A stretch of 64,000 nt of DNA from Syntrophales bacterium (GTDB lineage Bacteria > Desulfobacterota > Syntrophia > Syntrophales > UBA5619), in NCBI GenBank assembly GCA_023229765.1, contig JALNYO010000005.1, forward strand, positions 62,001 to 126,000, in the 5' to 3' direction. The notes beneath the pieces were generated by a model. That model searched no databases, was not told where the DNA came from, and worked only from the letters and a program-made list of their open reading frames with translations. Below, in pieces: positions 17,667-25,968 of this stretch. How positions within the stretch are numbered: position 1 is the first letter of the stretch; each line of letters opens with the position of its first letter. Made by a program: the position numbers and the translations under genes.

Positions 17667-18950
17667 TCACCCGTCAGGATGCTGTTTTGGCAGCTTTTTC
17701 TCTTTTGTCATCAGATAGATCAGTCCCGCCAATAACTGACAGAAGAAACAAAAATAGAGGGAAACGCTAAAAGCCGCCTGGCTGAAAGAGGCGGTTGGGT
17801 AGATTATTTGCATAATGAATCCGATCATCTGGAGGAAAAAGGCTGGCCCGGTCATCGTGAAAAAATTTATGCCGGTCAGGGCGGCGCCCGTCATCGTGGC
17901 GGGAAAAAGCTCCTTAATCTGGGTGTACATCAGTTGCCCGCTGGCGGTGAAGAAGCCGAAGAAGAAGAAAATAAGTCCGGTCGCAGCCGCAGGGGCGCCA
18001 GTGCGCACCTGGCTGAGCAGCAGGGTTGTGGCCGCCAGCAGGAAAAGCCCTGAAACAACGAGCCATTTGCGGGTGTGCAACAAGCGGTCGGAAATGATTC
18101 CCCAAAAAGGGAGCCCAGCCAGGGTGCCGATGTTCATAGCGAGGATGATGTTTCCTGACTGGAAGGTGCTGTATTTCAAAACTACAAGCAGAAGGGGTCC
18201 TGCCCAAAGGGCTTGAAGCGCGGCAAAGGTTCCGTAGCGGATAAAGGAGCCGATCGAGATAAACCAGTAGTCTTTGGAGCGTAGAAGATGTAAGACGCTG
18301 GAAAAGGGAGAGGGAGCATCCGGTGAGGAGTTAGCCCCGTGGACATTGCTGCCGGCAGGCGGCTTATCCTGAAGAATCACATATAGGGCGATTGTCAAAA
18401 GGGCGTTGAAAGCGGCGATTGCCATAAAGCTTTGTCTCCACCCATAGCTTTCCGCCATCATGGCCAGCGGGGTTGCGGACATCATGTTGCCGAGCGTTCC
18501 TGTGGCGGTCAGTATCCCCGCAAGCGAGGCAAAAATCAGCGGCGGGAACCAGTCAGAAAGCAGTTTCAGGCTCCCCATAAAGGCGCAGGACATGCCGATG
18601 CCGAGCAGAATACGCCCCGCAAGGGCGGACATAAGACCCTGCGATAAGGAAAAGACAATTGCGCCGATGACGCCGATGACGGAAAAAAACGTCATGAGTT
18701 TTCGTGGTCCTGTCTTGTCGATAAGCAGCATGATCGGTATCTGCGTCAGGGCAAAGGCATAGAAAAAAGCCGCCGAGATCAGGCCTATCTCGTTGCTGTC
18801 CAGCGATAAATCAGCGATAAGCGAGGGGGCGAGAACGGCGTTGGATGTCCGGTAAAGTTGTGAAAGGAAAAAGTTCAGCGCTCCGACGGCAAAAATAAAC
18901 CAGCGGCGGAGTTGTAGAGGCTCACTAAACGAGAGGGATGAATCATTCAT
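17667..18950 (-). CDS. MFS transporter, substrate unknown
   Basis: A 427-residue major facilitator with about twelve hydrophobic segments. Between segments 2 and 3 is the MFS signature region DKTGPRKLMTFF, and between 8 and 9 its weaker repeat SDRLLHTRKW. The long central loop after segment 6 is typical. It resembles the broad group of organic-anion and nitrate/nitrite-type carriers, but nothing in the neighbourhood fixes a substrate. It is transcribed leftward toward pckG and diverges from the radical SAM gene at 19041, leaving a 90-base gap that must hold both promoters. Confidence 0.85.
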   Translation of the reverse strand: MNDSSLSFSEPLQLRRWFIFAVGALNFFLSQLYRTSNAVLAPSLIADLSLDSNEIGLISAAFFYAFALTQIPIMLLIDKTGPRKLMTFFSVIGVIGAIVFSLSQGLMSALAGRILLGIGMSCAFMGSLKLLSDWFPPLIFASLAGILTATGTLGNMMSATPLAMMAESYGWRQSFMAIAAFNALLTIALYVILQDKPPAGSNVHGANSSPDAPSPFSSVLHLLRSKDYWFISIGSFIRYGTFAALQALWAGPLLLVVLKYSTFQSGNIILAMNIGTLAGLPFWGIISDRLLHTRKWLVVSGLFLLAATTLLLSQVRTGAPAAATGLIFFFFGFFTASGQLMYTQIKELFPATMTGAALTGINFFTMTGPAFFLQMIGFIMQIIYPTASFSQAAFSVSLYFCFFCQLLAGLIYLMTKEKKLPKQHPDG

Positions 18951-19040
18951 GGCGGCGCGCCGTCAAAAGAGGCAAAATTAAATATTCCATCATAGCGAAG
19001 TTCCGATAAGGTAAAGAAGACTGGAAGTCAAGAAAATATA

Positions 19041-20687
19041 ATGATTATGACTAAAAAAGAAGGTAATTTAAAGGCGATTCTGCTGGTTTATCCGCCGCTG
19101 GCGAAGGCGTCCGAACCTCCGGGCGGACCGGCGCGCCTTGTCGGGGCGCTGGGCCGCAGCGGCATATCCTGTCGGGTATGGGATGCAAACATCGAGGGGC
19201 AGACAGCCCTGCTGAAGGCGACAGCCAGCGAAGAAAGCAGCTCCAATAAGTCATGGATATTGAAGGGGCTGGCTGGTAAGGATGAAAATATCGGTGCAGT
19301 CAATTTTTTGCCAGGCGACGCCAAAAAAGGAGATAACAATAAGGTCTGGCTAAGACGGGCGGCTCGCCATGTAAAGGAAAATATCGAATTTCTGCGGTCA
19401 GCAGGGGGCTATCTTAATAGTGATCGTTACCGTAGGGCTGTTCTGGATCTCAATTGCCTGCTTGCCGCCGCAGGCAGGCCGTTCGGTGTGCGGATGACTC
19501 TTGCCGATTACCAGGACGAGCGGCTTTCGCCAGTCAGGAGCGCCGATCTTCTCCAAGCGGCGAAAGAACCGCAGCGAAACCCCTTTTATGAGTGGTTCAG
19601 TAACCGACTGCCGCTAATACTTATGGAAAGGGATTTTGCTTATGCGGGTTTTTCACTTAATTATCTCAGTCAGGCGCTGACAACCTTCTCAATGATCGGG
19701 TTTTTGCGTCGGAAATATCCGCAGATTCGGATAGTTGTCGGCGGCGGATTGATAACCTCCTGGATGCGGCGCCCCAACTGGATCAACCCTTTTGCCGGAG
19801 TGATTGACGATTTGGTTGCCGGACCCGGGGAGGTTCCGCTGCTGTCCATGCTCGGTGGCGCAACTACCGGCAATTTCTCACTGCCCGATTTCGACGATTT
19901 TCCCCTGGCCGATTATTTCGCGCCCGGTTTTGTCCTTCCCTACAGCGCCTCCGGCGGCTGCTGGTGGCGGCGCTGTACGTTTTGTCCCGAGGTTGCCGAG
20001 GGCAATCCCTATCTGCCGATTTCTCCACCGCGGGTAATCGCAGATCTTGCCGCCCTTGTTGAAAAGACGAAGCCGCGGCTGATCCATATGCTCGATAACG
20101 CGCTTGGCCCCACTCTGCTCGACGCATTCATTGCTAAAGCGCCCGGAGCTCCGTGGTACGGGTTCGCCAGGGTTGACGCCCGCCTCGCTGATGTCGATTT
20201 TTGCCGGAGCTTGCGCAATTCCGGGTGCGTCATGCTGAAACTGGGAATAGAGTCCGGAGATCCATTTGTGCTGGAGGCGCTCCACAAGGGGATCGAACTG
20301 CCGGTTGTCGCCGCGGCTCTCAGGAACCTCCATAAGGTAGGGATTGCCGCGTACGTCTATCTCCTTTTTGGAACACCCGCGGAAAACCGTGAAGCGGCGG
20401 GAAAAACCCTTTCCTTTGTCGAGGAGCATGCCGCTGAAATAACATTTCTGAATCTTGCTATTTTCAACCTTCCCGCTAATGCGCCGGAGGCGGCGATGTA
20501 CGCCCCTGGTGAGTTCTACGAGGGAGGCCTTTCGCTGTACCGTTCCTTTGAACACCCGGAAGGCTGGAATAGGCGGGAGGTAAGACGCTTTTTAGATGGT
20601 GAATTTAAAAGAAATCCGTCTGTTGCAAAGATTGTCCGACGGGACCCACCTTTTTTTACATCCAACCATGCCCCGTTTTTTACATGA
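19041..20687 (+). CDS. B12-binding-type radical SAM protein, function unknown
   Basis: A 548-residue protein. The N-terminal ~250 residues look like the cobalamin-binding type domain of many radical SAM enzymes (ILLVYPPLAKASEPPGGPARL, then VVGGGLITSWM). The radical SAM core carries the cluster motif as GCWWRRCTFC, a C-x4-C-x2-C spacing and not the common C-x3-C-x2-C. KLGIESGDPFVLEALHKG is also typical of the superfamily. The N-terminal domain has a long insert (about residues 40-150). No substrate or pathway neighbour is visible. The gene stands alone, upstream of a repeat-rich gap. Confidence 0.75.
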   Translation: MIMTKKEGNLKAILLVYPPLAKASEPPGGPARLVGALGRSGISCRVWDANIEGQTALLKATASEESSSNKSWILKGLAGKDENIGAVNFLPGDAKKGDNNKVWLRRAARHVKENIEFLRSAGGYLNSDRYRRAVLDLNCLLAAAGRPFGVRMTLADYQDERLSPVRSADLLQAAKEPQRNPFYEWFSNRLPLILMERDFAYAGFSLNYLSQALTTFSMIGFLRRKYPQIRIVVGGGLITSWMRRPNWINPFAGVIDDLVAGPGEVPLLSMLGGATTGNFSLPDFDDFPLADYFAPGFVLPYSASGGCWWRRCTFCPEVAEGNPYLPISPPRVIADLAALVEKTKPRLIHMLDNALGPTLLDAFIAKAPGAPWYGFARVDARLADVDFCRSLRNSGCVMLKLGIESGDPFVLEALHKGIELPVVAAALRNLHKVGIAAYVYLLFGTPAENREAAGKTLSFVEEHAAEITFLNLAIFNLPANAPEAAMYAPGEFYEGGLSLYRSFEHPEGWNRREVRRFLDGEFKRNPSVAKIVRRDPPFFTSNHAPFFT

Positions 20688-20690
20688 GAG

Positions 20691-21017
20691 CCAATTGCAA
20701 AACCATTTGTCATTCCCGAAAGCGAAGCTTGATGAACTCGTCAAAAGTCAATTTTCCCCTCCCCTGGCGGGAGGGGATGAAGGGGAGGGGGAAAGAACAG
20801 ACGACAATACAGTAACTTATCACCCCCACCCTAACCCTCCCCCATCAAGGGGGAGGGAAGTTGGGACCTTTGACGAGAGCATCAAGCTTAATGTTCATAA
20901 TGTCTCTATCGGGAAAGCGAAGCTTAATGTTCATAATATGGTTTTTCAAGCAGTTAGAACCAGATTCCCGCCCAGGAGCGTCGCGGGAATGACAGCGTTG
21001 GGAGTTTTGCAATTGGC
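20691..21017. repeat. Type B dispersed inverted repeat, copy 1 (interrupted)
   Basis: The left end CCAATTGCAAAACCATTTGT and the right end GCGGGAATGACAGCG with TTTTGCAATTGG are inverted relative to each other. Between them are the family's motifs GAAGCTTAATGTTCATAAT and TTTTTCAAGCAGTTAGAACC. This copy is interrupted by an extra block at about 20745-20880 that has its own palindrome, CCCCTCCCCTGGCGGGAGGG. Other copies are at 23001 and 44264. Confidence 0.75.
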
Positions 21018-21053
21018 TCGAATGAGATGCCTTTTCCGCTATCTCCCTCAAAA

Positions 21054-21218
21054 ACCCCCATGCCCTGGGAGGCACAACGAAGCATGAAAATCCCCCCTTG
21101 CCCCCCTTTGGCAAAGGGGGGATGGGGGGATTTTCATATAAAGGTGTTCCCCAATTGTCCGAAGGGGAAGTTGATTAGCCCCTCTCTTTGGCAAAGAGGG
21201 GTTATGGGAGATTTTCAT
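21054..21218. repeat. Type A palindromic element, copy plus partial copy
   Basis: 21054-21137 is a full type A element: small hairpin, CACAACGAAGC linker, then the CCCCCC...GGGGGG palindrome ending in ATTTTCAT. A partial copy with CCCCTCTCTTTGGCAAAGAG follows at 21177-21218, just beyond the 3' end of the secretin gene. It may act as a transcript end structure. Confidence 0.8.
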
Positions 21219-21232
21219 TGCCCAGCCGCCGA

Positions 21233-22630
21233 TCAAGGCAGGCTATTCAGCAGCCGTTCCGTCAGAGGTCGAGGTTCTTTTCCCAGCTTCTCCTCCATCT
21301 GCCTGGTCTTTTCCAGCCCCTCGGCGTTCGGCTTCTCCAGATCGATGATATGGGGGGTAATCAGGACGATCAGCTCGGATTTCCCGATACCCTCCTGCTG
21401 CTGGCCAAACAGGAGTCCCAATACGGGGATGCTCCCGATGCAGGGAACTGCGTTCCGGGTTCCCGTCTTCGTATCCTCAATAAGACCGCCGATGAACATG
21501 GTCTGACCGTCTTTGGCCAGCATCGAGGTGCTGACCGTGGTGGTCTTCTGGTTGGGCAGCCCTGACGCGTCGAAGGTTACGGAATTGATCTGGGGTTTAA
21601 CGTCGAGCAGAACATTGCCCGCATTGTCGATATAGGGGGTAATGTCCAGGATGGTGCCGGTCTCCAAAAAGGAGATATTTTCCGTTGTTCCTGTCGGTGT
21701 AAAGGTATTGGTTTTATATCCCTGACGGCCGCCGACCTGAACCCGTGACGGCTTGCCATGGAGTGCCAGAATCTTGGGCGTCGAGAGGGTGTTAACCTGC
21801 GTTTTGGTCTGGAGGGCCTTGATGGCGGCGGTGAACTGATCCCTCGATCCGGCGGCGGTTATCAGATTGCCCGTAAAGCCCATCCCCGTGGCAACGAAGC
21901 CTGTGGTGCCGATGGCAAGATCGCCAAAAACCTTCTGCCAGTCCATTCCCAGCGACATGTCATCCGTCAGGTTGACCTGCATGATCCGGGCCTCGATGAG
22001 CACCTGGCGCGGCGGCACATCCCAGTCCCGGAGCAGCGTCTCAATCTTGGCGATATTTTCTGGCGTATCCTCCACAATGATCGTCTGGGATGGTTCATGG
22101 AGGCGCACGGTACGCATGCCCGGAATGGCCGAAATGATTTCCTGAACCTTGGCGATGGCGATAAAATTCAGCCGGAAGACGCGGACCTGCAGCCCTCCTG
22201 CCGGAAAATCAGCGATCGGCTTGGGTTTATAGACATAGAAGCTGCCCTTCTCTTCCCGGATGGTAAAACCGCCGGCCAGGGCGATAGAACGGATGGCCTC
22301 TTCCAAGGTGACCTGATTGAGATGGATGCTAATCTTGCCGGTCACTTCCGGAGACATGATTACGTTGACATCCTGGTCCTGCGCCAAGGCATACAGGGCC
22401 TGACGGATATCGAGATCAAGGTAATTGTAACTCCTTCTCTGCGACGCATCCGGAGGGTTAGGCGCTTTGACGACACCATTTTTCTGACCGGACGGCGACG
22501 CAATAATGGTAGCGGGAGACAGCGGCGCGCCGACTGCTTTTTCGGCAAGTAACGGGGTTGTAAGACCCAAAACAAGAAAAACACTCAGAAAGAAGCTGCT
22601 TTTGGAGTACTGCTTTCCGGATTTAATCAT
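21233..22630 (-). CDS. Secretin of pilus/type II secretion type (MshL/PilQ/GspD-like)
   Basis: The outer-membrane channel of the pilus locus. A signal peptide (about residues 1-30, hydrophobic FFLSVFLVLGL) is followed by a secretin/TonB N-terminal-type domain (YLDLDIRQALYALA, residues 68-115) and an N1 domain (RVFRLNFIAIAKVQEII). The secretin core ends with LDITPYIDNAGN and LVLITPHII. At 465 residues it is short for PilQ or GspD and is closest in layout to MshL-type secretins. It is the last gene of the long minus-strand operon. No pilotin lipoprotein is evident nearby. Confidence 0.85.
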   Translation of the reverse strand: MIKSGKQYSKSSFFLSVFLVLGLTTPLLAEKAVGAPLSPATIIASPSGQKNGVVKAPNPPDASQRRSYNYLDLDIRQALYALAQDQDVNVIMSPEVTGKISIHLNQVTLEEAIRSIALAGGFTIREEKGSFYVYKPKPIADFPAGGLQVRVFRLNFIAIAKVQEIISAIPGMRTVRLHEPSQTIIVEDTPENIAKIETLLRDWDVPPRQVLIEARIMQVNLTDDMSLGMDWQKVFGDLAIGTTGFVATGMGFTGNLITAAGSRDQFTAAIKALQTKTQVNTLSTPKILALHGKPSRVQVGGRQGYKTNTFTPTGTTENISFLETGTILDITPYIDNAGNVLLDVKPQINSVTFDASGLPNQKTTTVSTSMLAKDGQTMFIGGLIEDTKTGTRNAVPCIGSIPVLGLLFGQQQEGIGKSELIVLITPHIIDLEKPNAEGLEKTRQMEEKLGKEPRPLTERLLNSLP

Positions 22631-22714
22631 AATATGCTGTTAAACCTCCCCTGACCACCTTGTTCCGGAAACCAGTTCCGCTCCCTCCGGGAGAGCTTTG
22701 AATAACTGCCAATA

Positions 22715-22799
22715 TTGTCATTTCGACCGAAGGGAGAAATCTTTAACTATGCACGAACATTAAGATTTCTCGTAGCTAACGCTCCTCGAAATGACAAAA
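22715..22799. repeat. Type C dispersed inverted repeat
   Basis: TTGTCATTTCGACCGAAGGG at the left faces AGCGCTCCTCGAAATGACAAA-like sequence at the right as an inverted copy. GAGAAATCTT and AAGATTTCTC form the inner arms. Only one copy is seen in the window, so its dispersed status rests on its resemblance to intergenic repeats in other genomes. Confidence 0.55.
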
Positions 22800-23000
22800 T
22801 TCAAAGCTCCCTCCGGGCTTCCGGAACATGTCTCCAATTTACCATTAATATCCAACTAACACCCCCGCCCGGGGTTAGGCACTGCGTAAGGATGAAAAAC
22901 CAGCTCGAATCCCCCTGAAGTCCTCTTTGGCAAAGTAGGGTTAGGGGAGATTTTCATTGCCCCCTTGTGTGGGCAGGCCGTTATGAACGTTTAATATTTG

Positions 23001-23150
23001 AGATAATTGCAAAACTCCCCATTCTTGTCATTCCCGCAACGATTCTGAGCGGGAATCTGGTTCTAACTGCTTGAAAAACCATATTATGAACATGAAGCTT
23101 CGCTTTCCCGATAGAGACATTCGGGAATGACAAATGGTTTTGCAATTGCC
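23001..23150. repeat. Type B dispersed inverted repeat, copy 2
   Basis: Outer arms ATTGCAAAAC and GTTTTGCAAT, then TGTCATTCCCGCAACGATTC and ATTCGGGAATGACAAATGG. The inside carries GGTTCTAACTGCTTGAAAAA, ATTATGAACAT and GAAGCTTCGCTTTCCCGATA. It is almost identical to the copy at 44264 except for an internal segment absent there. Confidence 0.8.
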
Positions 23151-23170
23151 TCAATTGTTAAAAATCGTAT

Positions 23171-23677
23171 TCAGGGTGACCGTTCCTCGACGCCGGTCAG
23201 TGTGTTCAGCATTACCTGCCTTCCTTCCCCCACGAGGGTGACCTGATCCTTTGTAATGGAAACTACCTCTAAACCGGCTATCCGGTCCCCCCTTCGGAGA
23301 AAATGGCCATTGATGATTGCCAGCGGATGCGTGCCGCCAACGATCGTTCCGGAAAGTTGCAGCTTCGGCAACGGTTGCAATGGCACTGCCGCAACGGCTG
23401 ACGACGAAAACTTGGTTGCCGGCGGCTTTACCGGGGCGAAGATATCGCGAAGCCGGGTCCTCAGTCCTTCGGGAGCCATTCTTTGCCTTTCTGCTGCCGG
23501 CTGGAGGCTCTTGGTAACGATGGTCGGGACTTTGACCACAGCCGGAATCGCTACGCCGCCTTTCGGATGCTTAAATAACGCGACTTTACCGTGAAAAAAG
23601 CGAAAATATCCCACGAGAACAAAGACCACGGCCAATCCGATGACCATATACAGCTTTGCGCGTTCCCGGTTTGCCAT
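23171..23677 (-). CDS. PilP/GspC-like periplasmic pilus assembly protein
   Basis: A 168-residue protein with one N-terminal membrane segment (LYMVIGLAVVFVLVGYF, residues 9-25), a low-complexity linker, and a small beta domain (LQLSGTIVGGTHPLAIIN, then LRRGDRIAGLEVVSI). This layout matches PilP or the homology region of GspC, which link the inner-membrane PilN/PilO complex to the secretin. Position between the PilO-like gene and the secretin agrees. It ends in a strong turn after LNTLTGVEERSP. Sequence alone does not separate PilP from GspC. Confidence 0.7.
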   Translation of the reverse strand: MANRERAKLYMVIGLAVVFVLVGYFRFFHGKVALFKHPKGGVAIPAVVKVPTIVTKSLQPAAERQRMAPEGLRTRLRDIFAPVKPPATKFSSSAVAAVPLQPLPKLQLSGTIVGGTHPLAIINGHFLRRGDRIAGLEVVSITKDQVTLVGEGRQVMLNTLTGVEERSP

Positions 23678-23689
23678 AGATACAACTCC

Positions 23690-24244
23690 TTACCTGCCGG
23701 GCCCGGGGGCTTTTGTTTCAAAGGCCAGCAACGTCAGCTCAACCTGGCAATTCCCCTGGGCAGACTCGGGACCGGAAATGGTGATTTTTCCCGGTATTAA
23801 AAGCTGCTCCATCGTTTCCACGTCATAAAAAAAACGATAGATTTGCACAAAACTGCCCTGAAACACCAGGCGGATAGGGATCTTCGTGTACAGTTCTTCA
23901 GAAACGGGAGCCTGGGGCTGGAGGGTCGCCAGGGTGATCTGCCGCTCCTTCATGCGGGCATGCAGCTTTTTGATCAGGGCGCCCATCTCGATATGCGGCG
24001 GAATGCGGAGAAAAAGGTTTGCCGTGTCATTCTGCACCTGACTGCGAGCTGTTTTGAGGCTATTAATATTTCCTTCCGCCAGTTTCAGATCCGTCCATTC
24101 CCGTTCCGCGTAGTCCTTTTCCTGCTGCAACTGGCGCTTATGGGTAAAGCTGTTGCCCCCAATCCAAAGGAGGCCGCCGATGACGGTTACGAGGACAATG
24201 GCCAGACCGGCGCGGTCCAGATATCGGATCATTTTGCTCTTCAC
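23690..24244 (-). CDS. PilO-like inner-membrane pilus assembly protein
   Basis: A 184-residue protein with an N-terminal membrane helix (LAIVLVTVIGGLLWIGG), a coiled region (about residues 35-75) and a C-terminal ferredoxin-like domain. The last includes IPIRLVFQGSFVQIYRFF and MEQLLIPGKITI, typical of PilO. The GTG start at 24244 overlaps the stop of the preceding PilN-like gene (GTGA) and has GGAGGC upstream. PilO forms heterodimers with PilN in the alignment complex between cytoplasmic PilM and periplasmic PilP. Confidence 0.78.
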   Translation of the reverse strand: MKSKMIRYLDRAGLAIVLVTVIGGLLWIGGNSFTHKRQLQQEKDYAEREWTDLKLAEGNINSLKTARSQVQNDTANLFLRIPPHIEMGALIKKLHARMKERQITLATLQPQAPVSEELYTKIPIRLVFQGSFVQIYRFFYDVETMEQLLIPGKITISGPESAQGNCQVELTLLAFETKAPGPGR

Positions 24245-24816
24245 GGCGCCTCCTTCGCAAGATCGCATTCAATCTGAAACTGCACCAAAGCAGTCCCCGA
24301 GAGCTTGTCCTGCGATTCCTGTGCGGATTTCAATACCACCAGCCGGAACATCGGCTCGCCGGAAAGCCGCTGAATAAATGTACCGAGGGCTTCATGGGAA
24401 TGGGAAAACCCCATCAGACTGAGATGCAGAGTGCGGTCCTGGGCGGTATCTAAGACAAGCTGCTGCAGCCAGGTCATATCATTCATGATGTCGGCCAGCT
24501 TCGCCAGTAGCGAGGAGTACGATCGCCGTTGCTCAATCAAGGCGACCAATTGCCCCTGTACCCGGCGGGCAATGTCGAGTTCATTCTGCTCTTTTCGGAT
24601 GTCGCCAACTATTTTTGTAAGGGTCGCTGCCTTAACTTTTATGGCGCCCTGCCGGTTCTGTGTTTCCTCGTACACCCTGCGATTCTGATATCCGTGGGCG
24701 GCCAAAATGAGCGCGGCCATCACAACCAGAATACTTAGCCATAAAAGGAGGTGGCGGATCAGGCTGCTCCGTTCCAGTATTTCCCCGGGGATCAGATTGA
24801 TGTCTCTTACAGCCAT
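24241..24816 (-). CDS. PilN-like inner-membrane pilus assembly protein
   Basis: A 191-residue bitopic protein. The short cytoplasmic N-terminus carries INLIPGEI near residue 6, the conserved PilN segment that binds PilM. A membrane helix (LLLWLSILVVMAALILAA, residues 23-40) follows, then a coiled-coil stretch and a periplasmic ferredoxin-like domain (TWLQQLVLDTAQDRTLHLSL). It overlaps the 3' end of the PilM-like gene by 10 bases and the PilO-like gene by 4, so the three are translationally coupled. Confidence 0.8.
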   Translation of the reverse strand: MAVRDINLIPGEILERSSLIRHLLLWLSILVVMAALILAAHGYQNRRVYEETQNRQGAIKVKAATLTKIVGDIRKEQNELDIARRVQGQLVALIEQRRSYSSLLAKLADIMNDMTWLQQLVLDTAQDRTLHLSLMGFSHSHEALGTFIQRLSGEPMFRLVVLKSAQESQDKLSGTALVQFQIECDLAKEAP

Positions 24817-25910
24817 GGCAATTCTCGCATAGCCAACCCCAGCGCCGGCGCCTGGGAAATCTCCCCGGACTGCGGCAGGGGACGTTTAATGCCGGCAATG
24901 TCTAAATGGTCTTTAAGATTAACAAGTTGAACTGGTATGTCCACCTGTTTTTCTATATAGCTGTCCAGATGGGAAATCAGGCCCGCCAGGCCGTACAGGT
25001 AAAGCTTGCCAAAGACCACATTTTCCCGGATGGAACGCACATAGCCTATCGCATTGTGACAATCATAGGCCAACCCATTGACGGTGGGCGAGATAATCTG
25101 GAAGATGGCACGGGAAATATTCCTGATCTCGCCATCCAGCCCGTTGTCAGCGGTTTCCTCTTCCAGGATATTCCCCTGTTCCATGTATCCCAAACCGTAG
25201 GTCGAAAGCAGCTTGACCGACTCCGGGCCTCCCGCCGGCAGCGCCAGACTGGTCTCCACCTTTTCCCGCAGCAACTGGAGCCCCCAGGAAATTTCCGAAA
25301 TGGAAAGGATCCCTTCGCCGGTGATCACGGCCAGCATAATACCGGTGCGTCCGAGATGGCAAATAATATCGGCCTGATCCGTAGGGGCAAACAGGCCACG
25401 ATGAAGACGGATAAGGGAAGCCACGTAGAAATCGATGACCTCTGCCTTAAACCCTGCCCGGCGCAGGACGGCGAGCCAAAGGTCAACAACCTGTCGGCGG
25501 GCGGCCACAACGGTGGCATGGCAGCTCTCCTTGATCTGGAAGAGAGAGGGATAATCGATCAAGGCCTCCTCTATGGGATAGGATAGTAATTTCGAGGCCT
25601 CACGGAGGATGCCCTCCTCGGGATCTTCCTGGGGGTTGAAGGGGAAGTGAATGGGGAAGAACGACAGATCCTGGAGAGGGAGATTGAAGACCACCCGCCG
25701 CCCTGTGAAGAAACCACAGGAGTGGACCGTCTTCAGGGCATCAACAAGTGCTTCATCTTTCCCTGCATCTGCTCCGGACTGCGCGGGGAGCGGCAGGCAC
25801 AACAGTCCTCGCACCCGAGGACCATGGCGACCCTTCCGGAACTGGGCGGCAGTAAGACACCCATCATTCAGGTCAATGCCAATCGGATATGTCGTCGCCA
25901 ATTCACGCAT
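24807..25910 (-). CDS. PilM-like actin-fold pilus assembly protein
   Basis: A 367-residue cytoplasmic protein with the PilM/GspL cytoplasmic fold: YPIGIDLNDGCLTAAQF at the start, an ASKLLSYPIEEALIDY segment near residue 95, VVAARRQVVDLWLAVLRRAG in the middle and DIICHLGRTGIMLAVI in the second lobe. In MSHA-type systems the equivalent protein is MshI. It precedes PilN, PilO and PilP-like genes in the standard order, so its job should be to nucleate the inner-membrane alignment complex. Conservation of the nucleotide site looks weak by eye. Confidence 0.75.
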   Translation of the reverse strand: MRELATTYPIGIDLNDGCLTAAQFRKGRHGPRVRGLLCLPLPAQSGADAGKDEALVDALKTVHSCGFFTGRRVVFNLPLQDLSFFPIHFPFNPQEDPEEGILREASKLLSYPIEEALIDYPSLFQIKESCHATVVAARRQVVDLWLAVLRRAGFKAEVIDFYVASLIRLHRGLFAPTDQADIICHLGRTGIMLAVITGEGILSISEISWGLQLLREKVETSLALPAGGPESVKLLSTYGLGYMEQGNILEEETADNGLDGEIRNISRAIFQIISPTVNGLAYDCHNAIGYVRSIRENVVFGKLYLYGLAGLISHLDSYIEKQVDIPVQLVNLKDHLDIAGIKRPLPQSGEISQAPALGLAMRELPWL

Positions 25911-25968
25911 TTTGTTCGTTTAGTCCACCTATCTACTAATGTCAATGACAATAACTATTCACCGTCGC

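Larger units (their letters stand above)
22631..23170. other. Repeat-filled gap between pilP-like gene and secretin
   Basis: This 540-base gap inside the operon holds no gene I can support. It contains a type C inverted repeat (22715-22799), a partial type A palindrome (22911-22957, core CTTTGGCAAAG) and a type B element (23001-23150). Their insertion has spread apart two genes that are normally adjacent. Confidence 0.7.

Noticed and set aside
21048..21236. Short frames reading KIPP-PPLAKGGWGDFH-like peptides at many places
   Set aside because: They are coded by the type A palindromic element in either orientation and are not genes. The one in the pilin-NHL gene is kept because it is in frame with a real protein.
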